DNA from: Rhizobium sp. RU20A
Lineage (GTDB): Bacteria > Pseudomonadota > Alphaproteobacteria > Rhizobiales > Rhizobiaceae
Reading direction: 5' to 3'
DNA length: 64,000 nt
NCBI RefSeq assembly: GCF_900155885.1
Contig: NZ_FTMB01000002.1
Span: 310,001-374,000 of the forward strand
Shown piece after piece: positions 38,788 to 47,940 of the stretch; positions within the stretch are counted from its first letter, which is position 1; every line of letters starts with the position of its first letter. The position numbers were made by a program, and so were the translations under genes. The notes beneath the pieces were generated by a model that saw only the letters and a program-made list of their open reading frames with translations, was not told the origin of the DNA and ran no database searches.

Positions 38788-38838
38788 GCCGCCTTTCGGC
38801 GGCGCGCGCACTATCGCCATCTCGCACCGCAATGTCAA
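38788..38838 (-). promoter_or_regulatory. argD promoter with a 5' hairpin at the predicted transcription start
   Basis: On the minus strand, TTGACA (38838-38833), 17 bases and GATAGT (38815-38810) form a sigma-70-type promoter. Immediately after lies a perfect GCCGCC-GAAA-GGCGGC hairpin (38803-38788) followed by ATTTTTGATTTTT. The start point would fall at the base of the hairpin, about 100 bases before argD. It looks like a terminator but is too close to the start to act in the usual way. Confidence 0.55.
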
Positions 38839-38955
38839 CAAAGACCGGGGTTTTGCGGGGGCGAAGGCAGGTAAAGAGGCGAGCTTGCGCGAGCCTTGCG
38901 CACCATTGCAAAAATGCCACGCCGGGGGAAGCAAGTTGGGGAAAACCGCGAAATC

Positions 38956-39120
38956 GATTCGGCGTGATTCGCCCGACTCTTGCCACAGAGTCGCCCTGTC
39001 TCTAGGTTAATAGTCAATTACTAGACGCATGCGGCGGACCTAGTCACCACATAGAGTTATCGCGTTTGCGCTCCGACTGTGCTGTTCAGGGCACGGTGAA
39101 GGATTCGCCGAACGGGACTC
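38956..39120 (+). promoter_or_regulatory. gcrA control region: GANTC cluster and CtrA-like box
   Basis: Six GANTC sites (the CcrM methylation target) lie at 38956, 38966, 38975, 38988, 39102 and 39116, far more than the one or fewer expected by chance in 165 bases. A CtrA-like TTAA-N7-TTAC is at 39007-39021. In Caulobacter, gcrA is controlled by CtrA and DnaA, and GcrA itself acts at methylated GANTC promoters. Confidence 0.6.
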
Positions 39121-39141
39121 GAACCGGCGGAGACGAATGGA

Positions 39142-39663
39142 ATGAACTGGACGGACGAACGCGTGGAGAAACTGAAGAAGCTCTGGTCGGAAGGACTGAG
39201 CGCCAGCCAGATCGCTGCGCAACTGGGCGGCGTCAGCCGCAATGCCGTAATCGGCAAGGTGCATCGCCTCAGCCTCCCCGGTCGCGCAAAAGCCGGCGGC
39301 AGCGCCGCTGCCGCGCCGCGCACCAAGCGCACCACCGCCCCGCCGCGCGCGCCGAACTACGCCTCGAAGGTTGCCACGCGCACCGTCTCGCGCGTCCAGG
39401 GCGCCACGGTCCTCAAGGAAGAGGTCGAAGTCGATCTCGTTGCCGAGGAAGATTTCGTACCCGCATCCAACGTCGTCGTGCCGATGACGCGCCGCCTCGT
39501 GCTGACGCAGCTCACCGAGCGCACCTGCAAGTGGCCCGTCGGCGACCCGCTGAAGGACGATTTCCACTTCTGCGGCAATGACTGCGCCGAGGCCGGCCCC
39601 TATTGCACGGCGCACGCTCGCCTCGCCTATCAGCCCTCGGCCGAGCGCCGCCGGGTTCGGTAA
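39142..39663 (+). CDS. gcrA: GcrA cell-cycle regulator
   Basis: A 173-residue alphaproteobacterial GcrA: the N-terminal DNA-binding part (MNWTDERVEKLKKLWSEGL, ASQIAAQLGGVSRNAVIGKVHRL), a basic Ala/Pro-rich linker, and a C-terminal sigma-70-binding region with LTERTCKWPVGDP and FHFCGNDCAEAGPYC. GcrA binds RNA polymerase sigma-70 and activates cell-cycle genes at CcrM-methylated GANTC promoters. A GANTC cluster and a CtrA-like box precede the gene. A terminator follows at 39690-39720. Confidence 0.96.
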   Translation: MNWTDERVEKLKKLWSEGLSASQIAAQLGGVSRNAVIGKVHRLSLPGRAKAGGSAAAAPRTKRTTAPPRAPNYASKVATRTVSRVQGATVLKEEVEVDLVAEEDFVPASNVVVPMTRRLVLTQLTERTCKWPVGDPLKDDFHFCGNDCAEAGPYCTAHARLAYQPSAERRRVR

Positions 39664-39689
39664 GACGCCGGACACCCCTGCTCGAAAGC

Positions 39690-39720
39690 GGCGGCCAGGC
39701 TTTGCCTCGGCCGCCTTTTT
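39690..39720 (+). terminator. Rho-independent terminator of gcrA
   Basis: GGCGGCC-AGGC (39690-39700) pairs with GCCT-GGCCGCC (39704-39715) around TTT with a one-base bulge, then TTTTT. Confidence 0.85.
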
Positions 39721-39756
39721 CATTGCCGGTTGCAGGCTCGCAGGGATAAGGCATGC

Positions 39757-39784
39757 AAAAAGGCGGACCTTGCGGACCGCCTTT
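39757..39784 (-). terminator. Terminator downstream of phoB
   Basis: On the minus strand GGCGG-T-CC and GG-T-CCGCC form a stem with a central T-T mismatch and GCAA loop (39781-39762), followed by TTTTTGC. It is about 55 bases after the phoB stop and ends the pst-pho transcript. Confidence 0.65.
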
Positions 39785-39838
39785 GCTGATCACCGGACAG
39801 GATGCCGTGTTCCTCGCCGGAGCGATGCTGAGCAAAGC

Positions 39839-40522
39839 TTACCCTTCCAACGAATAACCGGCGCCGCGGACGGTGCGGATGACGTCGGTCATGTTGGAAA
39901 AGTTGAGCGCCTTGCGCAGGCGGCCGACATGGACGTCGACGGTGCGTTCGTCGACGTAGATATCGTGGCCCCAGACGCCGTCCAGCAGTTGCGAGCGGGA
40001 GAAGACGCGGCCGGGCGAGGACATGAAGAATTCCAAGAGGCGGAATTCGGTCGGCCCGAGGCGCACTTCGCGGCTCTTGCGGTGGACGCGGTGGGTTTCG
40101 CGGTCGAGCTCGATATCCCCGCATTTGAGCACGGAGGAGAGGAGTTCCGGCTTGGCGCGGCGCAACATGGCCTTGACGCGGGCCATGAGTTCCGGCGTCG
40201 AGAAGGGCTTGACGACGTAATCGTCGGCGCCTGTCGCGAGCCCGCGGACGCGCTCGCTCTCCTCGCCGCGTGCCGTCAGCATGATGATCGGCAGGCGCTC
40301 GGTTTCGGCGCGCTGGCGCAGCCGCCGGCACAGTTCGATGCCGGAGACGCCGGGCAACATCCAGTCGAGAATGAGAAGATCGGGGAGCCGTTCCTGGAGA
40401 CGGACTTCCGCCTCGTCGCCGCGATGGATGGTATCGACGTCGAAACCTTCCGCCTCGAGGTTGTAGCGCAGAAGGACGCTCAGCGCCTCTTCGTCTTCCA
40501 CCACTGCAATTCTGGGCAACAT
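39839..40522 (-). CDS. phoB: Phosphate regulon response regulator PhoB
   Basis: A 227-residue OmpR-type regulator. The receiver domain has the acidic pocket VEDEE, the phospho-acceptor Asp in LLILDWMLPG, Thr in MLTARG and Lys in VVKPFS; the C-terminal winged helix contains the SRSQLLDGVWGHDIYVDERTVDVH segment typical of PhoB. Phosphorylated by PhoR in phosphate starvation, it binds Pho boxes; two such boxes lie upstream of pstS in this window. It is the last gene of the pst-phoU-phoB run. Confidence 0.96.
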   Translation of the reverse strand: MLPRIAVVEDEEALSVLLRYNLEAEGFDVDTIHRGDEAEVRLQERLPDLLILDWMLPGVSGIELCRRLRQRAETERLPIIMLTARGEESERVRGLATGADDYVVKPFSTPELMARVKAMLRRAKPELLSSVLKCGDIELDRETHRVHRKSREVRLGPTEFRLLEFFMSSPGRVFSRSQLLDGVWGHDIYVDERTVDVHVGRLRKALNFSNMTDVIRTVRGAGYSLEG

Positions 40523-40576
40523 GTTGCCTCCTCCTTCCTGCCCGCCAACAGGCCCCCTAAGGGGCCCGCAGGCGGA

Positions 40577-41287
40577 TTATTCGCCGCTGACCCGCATCGT
40601 GGCAGTCGTATCGTCCTTGGGACGCTCGCCTTCGATCTGGGCGCCGGTGGTCATGTAGTAGATGGTTTCGGCGATGTTGGTCGCATGGTCACCGATGCGC
40701 TCGATGTTCTTGGCGCAGAACAGGAGATGCGTGCACGAGGTGATGTTGCGCGGGTCTTCCATCATGTAGGTCAAAAGCTCGCGGAAGAGCGAGGTGTAGA
40801 TCGCATCGATCTCGCCATCGCGCTGGCGGATGTTGTTGGCCTTTTCGGCCGAACGCGATGCGTAGACATCAAGCACTTCCTTGAGCTGGGCGGCGGTGAG
40901 CTCCGTCAGGTGCTCGAGGCCGCGGGCGAACTGGCGCGGAACGCCCGACGTCGCGACAGCGATGACGCGCTTGGCGGTGTTCTTGCCGAGATCGCCGACG
41001 CGCTCGAGGTCGCTTGCGATGCGGATCGCACCCATGATCTCGCGCAGGTCGGCGGCCATGGGCTGGCGCTTGGCGATGGTGACGATGGCCTTCTCGCCGA
41101 TCTCGCGCTCGGCATTGTCGAGGATCACGTCATCGGAGATGACCTTCTGGGCGAGCGCGACATCCGAGTTGATCAGGGCGCGCACGCTGTCGCCGAGCAT
41201 CTGCTCGGCCAGACCGCCCATCTCGGAGATGCGGCGGGCAAGGTACTTCAGTTCTTCGTCATAGACGGAGACGATATGGCTGGGCAT
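40577..41287 (-). CDS. phoU: Phosphate signalling regulator PhoU
   Basis: A 236-residue, all-helical PhoU with two three-helix bundles; the metal-binding segments (E-x-x-x-D-x type) are visible in ISDDVILDNAE and YASRSAEKAN. PhoU links the Pst transporter to PhoR and holds the regulon off when phosphate is plentiful. It follows pstB by 46 bases and precedes phoB by 54 bases. Confidence 0.96.
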   Translation of the reverse strand: MPSHIVSVYDEELKYLARRISEMGGLAEQMLGDSVRALINSDVALAQKVISDDVILDNAEREIGEKAIVTIAKRQPMAADLREIMGAIRIASDLERVGDLGKNTAKRVIAVATSGVPRQFARGLEHLTELTAAQLKEVLDVYASRSAEKANNIRQRDGEIDAIYTSLFRELLTYMMEDPRNITSCTHLLFCAKNIERIGDHATNIAETIYYMTTGAQIEGERPKDDTTATMRVSGE

Positions 41288-41333
41288 GGGTGTTTCCTCT
41301 CAAACCGCGTGACAACAGGCAGGACAATCCGCC

Positions 41334-42149
41334 TCAGCCGAAGCGGCCCATGATGTAGTCCTGCGTACGCTGGTCGTCCGGGTTGGTGAACATCTTGTCC
41401 GTGTCGTTCTCCTCGACGAGGTTGCCGAGGTGGAACATGGCGGTGCGTTGCGAAACGCGGGCGGCCTGCTGCATCGAGTGCGTCACGATGACGATCGTGT
41501 AGTTGGTGCGCAGTTCGTGGATCAGCTCCTCGACCTTGGCGGTGGCGATCGGGTCGAGGGCCGAGCAGGGCTCGTCCATCAGGATGACTTCCGGGCTGAC
41601 GGCTACGGCGCGCGCAATGCACAGGCGCTGCTGCTGACCACCGGACAGGCCGGTGCCCGGCTCGTGCAGGCGATCCTTCACTTCGTTCCAGAGACCGGCC
41701 TTCTGCAGGCTCGAGGCGACGATTTCATCGAACTCGGCGCGGGTGCGGGCAAGACCGTGGATACGCGGTCCGTAGGAGACGTTTTCGTAGATCGACTTCG
41801 GGAAAGGGTTCGGCTTCTGGAACACCATGCCAACGCGGGCGCGAAGTTCCACGACGTCGATATTGGGATCGTAGATATCGTCCGCGTCGAGCGTGATCTT
41901 GCCGGTGACCCGGCAGTTGTCGATCGTGTCGTTCATGCGGTTCAGCGTGCGCAGGAAGGTCGACTTCCCGCAGCCCGACGGACCGATGAGGGCGGTGACG
42001 GTGTTTTCGCGGATGTTCAGGTTGACGTCGAACAGGGCGCGCTTCTCGCCGTAGTAGACGGAGACGTCCTTGCCGATCATCTTGTAGGGAACGGTGTTCA
42101 TTTTCTGGTCCACTGCCTTTTCGATCGCTGCTTCATTCATCATGTTCAT
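41334..42149 (-). CDS. pstB: Phosphate ABC transporter ATP-binding protein PstB
   Basis: A 271-residue ABC ATPase: Walker [13 protein letters not shown] signature [14 protein letters not shown], Walker [14 protein letters not shown] and the His switch [11 protein letters not shown] 42149 follows GGGAG with proper spacing; the longer frame adds antisense-like residues. It powers phosphate import with PstA/PstC. The gene lies 13 bases after pstA. Confidence 0.97.
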   Translation of the reverse strand: MNMMNEAAIEKAVDQKMNTVPYKMIGKDVSVYYGEKRALFDVNLNIRENTVTALIGPSGCGKSTFLRTLNRMNDTIDNCRVTGKITLDADDIYDPNIDVVELRARVGMVFQKPNPFPKSIYENVSYGPRIHGLARTRAEFDEIVASSLQKAGLWNEVKDRLHEPGTGLSGGQQQRLCIARAVAVSPEVILMDEPCSALDPIATAKVEELIHELRTNYTIVIVTHSMQQAARVSQRTAMFHLGNLVEENDTDKMFTNPDDQRTQDYIMGRFG

Positions 42150-42162
42150 GATCGGGTACTCC

Positions 42163-43482
42163 CTACCAGCGACGTTCAAATCGACGGCGCAGCAAGATTG
42201 CGCCAAGGTTCATCAGGACGAGGAAGATCAGAAGGATGATGATCGCCCCGGAGGTGCGTTCCACGAAGGCGCGCTCGGCTTCGTTGGCCCACATGTAGAT
42301 CTGTACCGGAAGAGCCGTGGACGGCGCCAGCGGCGAGCCCGGGAAATCGGCGACGAAGGCGACCATGCCGATCAGCAGCAGGGGAGCCGTTTCGCCGAGT
42401 GCGTGGGCAAGGCCGATGATGGTGCCGGTCAGGATGCCGGGCATGGCCAGCGGCAGGACGTGATGGAACACGGTCTGCATCTTCGAAGCGCCAAGGCCGA
42501 GGGCGGCGGCGCGGATCGACGGCGGCACGGCCTTGAGGGCAGCGCGGGTCGCGATGATGATGGTCGGCAGCGTCATCAGCGTCAGCACCAGGCCGCCGAC
42601 GAGGGCTGCGGAACGCGGCAGGCCGGCGAAGTTGATGAAGACGGCAAGACCGAGCAGACCGTAAACGATCGAGGGCACGGCGGCGAGGTTGTTGATGTTC
42701 ACCTCGATCAGGTCCGTGAAGCGGTTCTTCGGCGCGAACTCCTCGAGGTAGATCGAGGCGGCGACACCGATCGGCAGCGACAGAACGAGCACGATCAGCA
42801 TCATGTAGAGCGAACCGATGAAGGCGACGCCGACGCCGGCGGCTTCCGGACGGCTGGAGGCGCCGTTCAAGAAAATGCCCGTGTTGAAATGCCCGGCCAG
42901 CGCACCGCTTTCGGCAAGCTGATTCATCCAGCCGACCTGCTTGTCGGAGACCTTGCGGTTGGTTTCCGGCACGGAGAGATCGATCTGCCCCTTGTAGGCA
43001 GAATCGATATCGCCGTGGGCGAGCAGCGAGACCGGCTGCGTGGTGCCGATGACCGAGGGATTGTTGACGACGATGTTGCGCAGCTGGGTGCGGACACTGT
43101 CGGAGAGCATGCCGCCGACAGCGCGCATGCTGGCACGGTCGTTCGGGTCAACGCCGAGGACCTTGGCAAGCGCATTGCGGGCGACGACCGGATAGTTGGC
43201 AGTCATCAGCTTCTGCGGGTTGGTGGCACGCTCATTGTCCTTGTCGATCGCGCTCTCGGTGAATTCGACAGGGATGGTGATCATGGTCTGCTCGAAGGCC
43301 GTGTAGCCCTTCGAGACGACGGAGCTGACCAGCAGGAAGAGGAACAGCAGGCCGAAGGTGATGGCTGCCAAACCATAGGCGCGGAAGCGACGTTCGGCGG
43401 CGTAGCGACGCTTGATGCCGATGTCGCGGCGCGGTGTGGCGGCGCGGGCCGTGGCGGCGGGCGCCGAGATGACCTGGCTCAT
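42163..43482 (-). CDS. pstA: Phosphate ABC transporter permease PstA
   Basis: A 439-residue permease, longer than E. coli PstA (about 296), because of a large periplasmic insert of about 130 residues after the first span. The C-terminal half carries six membrane spans and the ABC permease loop ([27 protein letters not shown]). ATG 43482 overlaps the pstC stop by four bases (ATGA), so the two are coupled. The insert is characteristic of rhizobial PstA. Confidence 0.94.
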   Translation of the reverse strand: MSQVISAPAATARAATPRRDIGIKRRYAAERRFRAYGLAAITFGLLFLFLLVSSVVSKGYTAFEQTMITIPVEFTESAIDKDNERATNPQKLMTANYPVVARNALAKVLGVDPNDRASMRAVGGMLSDSVRTQLRNIVVNNPSVIGTTQPVSLLAHGDIDSAYKGQIDLSVPETNRKVSDKQVGWMNQLAESGALAGHFNTGIFLNGASSRPEAAGVGVAFIGSLYMMLIVLVLSLPIGVAASIYLEEFAPKNRFTDLIEVNINNLAAVPSIVYGLLGLAVFINFAGLPRSAALVGGLVLTLMTLPTIIIATRAALKAVPPSIRAAALGLGASKMQTVFHHVLPLAMPGILTGTIIGLAHALGETAPLLLIGMVAFVADFPGSPLAPSTALPVQIYMWANEAERAFVERTSGAIIILLIFLVLMNLGAILLRRRFERRW

Positions 43483-44960
43483 TCGTACTGCTCCCGGTAC
43501 TTGCGGACAATAAAGAGGGCGTAGATGTTCAGGCACAGGGTGATCACGAAGAGCGTGATGCCGAGTGCGAAGGCAACGAGCGTCTGCGGCGAGGTGAATT
43601 CAAGGTCGCCGGTCAGCTGGTTGACGATCTTGACGGTGACCGTGGTCATCGGCTCGAAGGGGTTGAGCTGCATGCGGGCAGCAACGCCGGCGGCCAGAAC
43701 CACGATCATGGTTTCGCCGATGGCGCGCGATGCGGTCATCAGGATGGCGCCGACGATGCCCGGCAGGGCTGCCGGCAGGATGACCTTCTTGATGGTCTCG
43801 GAGCGCGTGGCGCCGAGGCCGAGCGAACCGTCGCGCAGCGAGCGCGGCACGGCGGTGATGATGTCGTCCGAGAGGGAGGAGACGTAGGGGATCAACATGA
43901 TGCCCATGACGAAACCGGCCGTCAGAACGCTCTGCGCCTGGATGAAGCTCTGGTAGTTGCCCGTGGCAAGACCGGCCATCTGCGCGGAAAGATCGCGGAA
44001 GAAGGGGCCGACCGTGACGAGGGCGAAGAAGCCGTAGACGATGGTGGGGATGCCGGCGAGCACTTCGAGCAGCGGCTTGGCAAGGCTGCGGAACTTGGAC
44101 CCGGCATATTCGGCCATGTAGATGGCGGCGAAGAGACCGATCGGCACGGCAAACAGCATGGCGACCGCGCCGATATAGAGCGTGCCGAGCAGCAGCGGGA
44201 TCAGGCCGAACTGGCCGGATGTGCCGCCCGAACCGGCCGCGGCAAAGCGCGGATCCCAGACGGTGCCAAAGAAGAACTCGTGGGCGGGGACCATCGTGAA
44301 GAAGTGGATCGCCTCCGACGCCATCGAGAAGACGATGCCGACGGTGGTGAAGATGGCGATGGAGGACGCAACGATGAGGCTGACGAGGATCACGCTCTCG
44401 ACCCGGTTGCGGGCGCGGAAGCGTGCCGCGATCGAGCGGTAGGCCAGCAGGGCGCCGCCGACGGCGACGAGAAGGACGGCCACGGACAGCAGCATCGCGC
44501 TCGTCGCGTTCATCTCATTGAGATGCTTGGCGGCCGCGATCATGTAGGGCTGCGGCTGGTCGGCGAGCGGAACGCCCTTGCCGGCCAGAATGGCGCGCAC
44601 GTCGCCGCCGGCATCGATGGCCGCGACTTCCTCGGGCGTCGCAAGGTTCAGGCCGCGGGCGATGGCGCCGATCATGCCATAGGCAAGGTTCTGCGTCGCA
44701 GCGGACTCAGCCTGGACCTCAGCCGGAAACTCGCCGCGAACCGTGGAATTGATGTAGGTTGGCGCGGCAATGTTCCAGACCACCATGACGAGGATCGCCG
44801 GCAGCGTGGCCCAGATACCGACATAGGCGCCGTAATAGCCCGGACGGGAATGCAGATTGGACGACTTACCGTTCGCCAGGACGGACGCACGCCGGGACCC
44901 GGCGACGTAGCCGATCACGCCGATAATGGCGACCAGCAAGAGAAGCAGTGATGTGCTCAT
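43479..44960 (-). CDS. pstC: Phosphate ABC transporter permease PstC
   Basis: A 493-residue permease with an N-terminal extension of about 190 residues (an extra span and a loop) relative to E. coli PstC (about 319). The EAA-type loop is LRDGSLGLGATRSETIKKVILPAALPGIVGA. It forms the membrane channel with PstA. A 292-base gap with a strong hairpin separates it from pstS, explaining lower expression than the binding protein. Confidence 0.94.
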   Translation of the reverse strand: MSTSLLLLLVAIIGVIGYVAGSRRASVLANGKSSNLHSRPGYYGAYVGIWATLPAILVMVVWNIAAPTYINSTVRGEFPAEVQAESAATQNLAYGMIGAIARGLNLATPEEVAAIDAGGDVRAILAGKGVPLADQPQPYMIAAAKHLNEMNATSAMLLSVAVLLVAVGGALLAYRSIAARFRARNRVESVILVSLIVASSIAIFTTVGIVFSMASEAIHFFTMVPAHEFFFGTVWDPRFAAAGSGGTSGQFGLIPLLLGTLYIGAVAMLFAVPIGLFAAIYMAEYAGSKFRSLAKPLLEVLAGIPTIVYGFFALVTVGPFFRDLSAQMAGLATGNYQSFIQAQSVLTAGFVMGIMLIPYVSSLSDDIITAVPRSLRDGSLGLGATRSETIKKVILPAALPGIVGAILMTASRAIGETMIVVLAAGVAARMQLNPFEPMTTVTVKIVNQLTGDLEFTSPQTLVAFALGITLFVITLCLNIYALFIVRKYREQYE

Positions 44961-45216
44961 TCGGATAAACCCCCGAGGCCGCCTAGCCCCTCGTTCCCCG
45001 GTAGCCGAGGCCTGGCCTGGCGTTGATCGCCTGAAACACGCTCGGCAGCGACGCCGCTCATGCTCCGATACATGTCATCGTCATTTCGAAACTTTTCCGA
45101 CGACCGGCAGAAGGCCGACGCCGGACACGCGCCCCGGCAGGGCGGCAGTCACACGCGACAGACGGAGAGGCCGTACAGCGCGCAGACATCGCAAGGCAAG
45201 CCCACCTCGCGAAAAG

Positions 45217-45244
45217 GGCTGGCGCATCCAAAGATGCGCCAGCC
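45217..45244 (-). terminator. Attenuating hairpin between pstS and pstC
   Basis: A perfect 12-bp stem, GGCTGGCGCATC and its complement, with a 4-base loop, followed on the minus strand by CTTTTC. It is nine bases after the pstS stop and probably terminates most transcripts or stabilises the pstS message, allowing partial read-through to pstCAB. Confidence 0.8.
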
Positions 45245-45252
45245 TTTGATCA

Positions 45253-46287
45253 TTACATGACCTTGCCGTCTTCGAAGGCCTTGCGAATTTCTTCGCGCTC
45301 AGCGTCCGGAGCAGCAACGAGGCCGTACTGGGCCAGCGGGCTGTCGGGGCCGATCATGTCGTCGCTCGTGAAGAACTCGACATATTCCTTCAGGCCCGGG
45401 ATGACGCCGATGTGGGCCTTCTTGACGTAGAAGAACAGCGGACGGGAAACCGGATACTCGCCGGAAGCGATCGTTTCGGTCGACGGAACGATACCGTTGA
45501 CGGTGGCGACCTTCAGCTTGTCAGCGTTGTTTTCGTAGAAGGCGAGGCCGAAGACGCCGATGCCGTTCTTGTTGGAGCCGATACGGCCGAGCGTTTCGGT
45601 GTAGTCGCCGTCGATGTCGACAGCCATGCCGTCCTTGCGAACTGCAACGCACTTGGAGTGCTGCTCCTTCTCGTCCGCGACGAGGCCCTTGATGGCTTCG
45701 GCAGCGCCGGAGTCCTTGCAGCCCTGGGCGAGAACCTTTTCTTCGAAGACTTCACGGGTGCCGTGCTTTTCGCCCGGGATGTAAGCGGCGATTTCGACGT
45801 CCGGCAGGTCCTTGTTGACTTCCGACCACTTCTTGTAGGGGTTGGCAACGAGCTTGCCGTCCACGACAACTTCAGCGGCGAGAGCCTGGTAGATGTCCTT
45901 CGGAACGATCGCCAGGTCCTTGTTGCTGGAATCGGTTGCGAAGACGATGCCGTCGTAGCCGATCTTGACTTCCTGGATTTCCGTTACGCCGGCAGCCTTG
46001 CAGGCTTCAACTTCGGACGACTTGATCGCGCGCGAAGAGTTGGCGACGTCGATGGTCTCCGGGCCGACGCCCTTGCAGAATTCCTTCAGACCAGCCGAAG
46101 AGCCGCCCGATTCAACGACCGGCGTCTTGAAGTTCGGGAAGGTTTCGCCGAAGGCTTCGGCAACGATCTTGGCATAGGGCAGAACCGTCGAGGAACCGGC
46201 AACCTGGACCTGATCGCGGGCAGCGGCAGCGCCGGCGAAAGCGACGGAGGCAGCAAGCAGTGCCACCGTGAACTTGACGTTTTTCAT
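45253..46287 (-). CDS. pstS: Phosphate-binding periplasmic protein PstS
   Basis: A 344-residue solute-binding protein with a signal peptide (VALLAASVAFAGAAAA) and the PstS motifs QVAGSSTVLPYAK, VVESGGSSAGLKEF, SSRAIKSSE and the GTREVFEEK loop, which bind phosphate. It delivers phosphate to PstCAB. Two PhoB boxes lie upstream (46405-46422 and 46450-46467), and a hairpin just after the stop limits read-through to pstC. Confidence 0.96.
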   Translation of the reverse strand: MKNVKFTVALLAASVAFAGAAAARDQVQVAGSSTVLPYAKIVAEAFGETFPNFKTPVVESGGSSAGLKEFCKGVGPETIDVANSSRAIKSSEVEACKAAGVTEIQEVKIGYDGIVFATDSSNKDLAIVPKDIYQALAAEVVVDGKLVANPYKKWSEVNKDLPDVEIAAYIPGEKHGTREVFEEKVLAQGCKDSGAAEAIKGLVADEKEQHSKCVAVRKDGMAVDIDGDYTETLGRIGSNKNGIGVFGLAFYENNADKLKVATVNGIVPSTETIASGEYPVSRPLFFYVKKAHIGVIPGLKEYVEFFTSDDMIGPDSPLAQYGLVAAPDAEREEIRKAFEDGKVM

Positions 46288-46390
46288 GGATGATCTCCCG
46301 TTGGGGCTTTGTGAATTCGACCGCCAGCTTCAAGACTGAGGTGGACCGTCCTGATCGGCTGCCTTTTCTTAACGCTGGTCACACCGCCCT

Positions 46391-46467
46391 TTTATGTCGG
46401 TTCGACGAAAGATTTATGACAGCCTATCCATTTGTTAAAATTGAGTATTTTTACAGCTTCGTGACAC
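46391..46467 (-). promoter_or_regulatory. Pho boxes and promoter of pstS
   Basis: On the minus strand, CTGTCAT-AAAT-CTTTCGT (46422-46405) is a near-perfect Pho box, with CATAAA (46396-46391) at the -10 distance. A second, weaker box, GTGTCAC-GAAG-CTGTAAA, lies at 46467-46450. PhoB binding before the Pst operon is expected. Confidence 0.8.
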
Positions 46468-46483
46468 AACGATTTTCAGTGTG

Positions 46484-47809
46484 TCAAAACCTCACGGTAA
46501 ACACCGTTCCCCTGCCGACTTCGGACTCCACCACCAGCCGCGCCCTGTGGCGGGTGAGGATGTGTTTGACGATGGCAAGGCCGAGACCCGTGCCCTTTTT
46601 CGTGCGGCTGGTTTCCACATTGACGCGGTAGAAACGTTCGGTGATCCGCGGCACATGCTCGGGCGGAATGCCGGGGCCATAGTCGCGCACCGAGAGTTCC
46701 GGCCCGTTGGCACCGACCGCCAGGGTCACCTCGACCTTCTTTCCTTCCTGACCATACTTGCAGGCATTCTCGATCAGGTTCTCAACGACCTCGATCAGTT
46801 CGTCACGGTCGCCGCGCACGCGTACGGGCTGCTCAGGCAGGCTGAGCGCGATGGTGACGCCAAGCTCGACGGCGAGAGGTTGGAGGCTGTCATGGACATG
46901 GCCAATGAGGGGACCGAGTTCGACCTCCTCCTGTGGCGGGAGATGCGACTTCAGCTCAAGACGCGAGAGGGACAGCAGGTCGTCCACGAGCCGGCTCATG
47001 CGGGTTGCCTGCTCGTACATGATGGCGAGGAAGCGTTCCTGCGCCTTGGTGTCGTTGCGGGCCGGCCCCTGAAGGGTCTCGATGAAGCCGGTGAGGGAGG
47101 CGAGCGGCGTGCGCAGCTCGTGGCTGGCGTTGGCGACAAAGTCCGAGCGCATGCGGTCGATGCGCCGCGTCTGGGAGATATCGGTAAAGGAGAGGACCAG
47201 CAGGCGGCCCGACATGCCGGCGTCGCCCGCCCCCGCCCCCTGCCCCTGCTGCCCGGCCGGCTGCGACGCCGCGAGGGCAGCGCGCACGAGATAGACGGCT
47301 TCGGATGGCAGGCGCTCGGAATGCTCGAGCTGCGTTACCCGGCCGGAGGAAAAGGTGTCGCGTACCATGTCGAGAATGCCGGGGGAGCGGACATAGGCAC
47401 CGAGATAGCTGCCAGCCGGAATGGGTCCAAACAGGCGGAGCGCCGACGCATTCTGGTGCAGCACCATCTCGGAGGGGCCGATCAGCAGGACCGGCATGTC
47501 GAGCGCTTCCAGGACGGGGCTGGCGAGCGGCGGCGCGGGCATGACGTCGGCGATATCGGCCGGCACCGGCTCCTCGGCCAGCTCGGTTCGAGCAGCGGCT
47601 TCGGCCGGGCCCGGCCGTTCGCCACGCTGGAACAGAAACAGCATCAGGAAAATGCCGGCAAGGCTTGCGGCCGCCACGGACTGGCCGAGCACCAGGAGGC
47701 CCGATACAAGCACAAGCGCCGCCAGCACGGTCCACCGCCCGGCACGCACGCTCGATGCCAACAGGCGTCTGATTGACGGCTCCTCAGCCAAGACAACTCC
47801 CTCTTTCAT
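46484..47809 (-). CDS. phoR: Phosphate regulon sensor histidine kinase PhoR
   Basis: A 441-residue kinase: two N-terminal membrane spans (about 27-62), a PAS-like region (about 110-190), an H-box [19 protein letters not shown] with the phospho-accepting His, an N-box LIENACKYG, and G-boxes VRDYGPGIP and [11 protein letters not shown]. It senses phosphate through Pst/PhoU and phosphorylates PhoB. It precedes pstS on the same strand; a 196-base gap carries the Pho boxes, so phoR may itself be read from another promoter. Confidence 0.95.
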   Translation of the reverse strand: MKEGVVLAEEPSIRRLLASSVRAGRWTVLAALVLVSGLLVLGQSVAAASLAGIFLMLFLFQRGERPGPAEAAARTELAEEPVPADIADVMPAPPLASPVLEALDMPVLLIGPSEMVLHQNASALRLFGPIPAGSYLGAYVRSPGILDMVRDTFSSGRVTQLEHSERLPSEAVYLVRAALAASQPAGQQGQGAGAGDAGMSGRLLVLSFTDISQTRRIDRMRSDFVANASHELRTPLASLTGFIETLQGPARNDTKAQERFLAIMYEQATRMSRLVDDLLSLSRLELKSHLPPQEEVELGPLIGHVHDSLQPLAVELGVTIALSLPEQPVRVRGDRDELIEVVENLIENACKYGQEGKKVEVTLAVGANGPELSVRDYGPGIPPEHVPRITERFYRVNVETSRTKKGTGLGLAIVKHILTRHRARLVVESEVGRGTVFTVRF

Positions 47810-47851
47810 GCCCTTCCCTCACTCCCTCAAGGGAGGGGACGCTAGCAGGCC

Positions 47852-47870
47852 ATTGTGACAGGATGGTCAC
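47852..47870. promoter_or_regulatory. Possible PhoB half-sites between phoR and ppk2
   Basis: GTGAC and GTCAC lie in inverted orientation 6 bases apart (47855-47870), each a partial match to Pho-box repeats and readable in either direction. It sits between the divergent phoR and ppk2 genes. Weak, consensus-based only. Confidence 0.3.
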
Positions 47871-47940
47871 GACACGCTTGAATTCGCAATGGAATTGTGG
47901 CCTCCTTTTCACGATGCTTGGCGAAAAGGCGAGGACAGAG

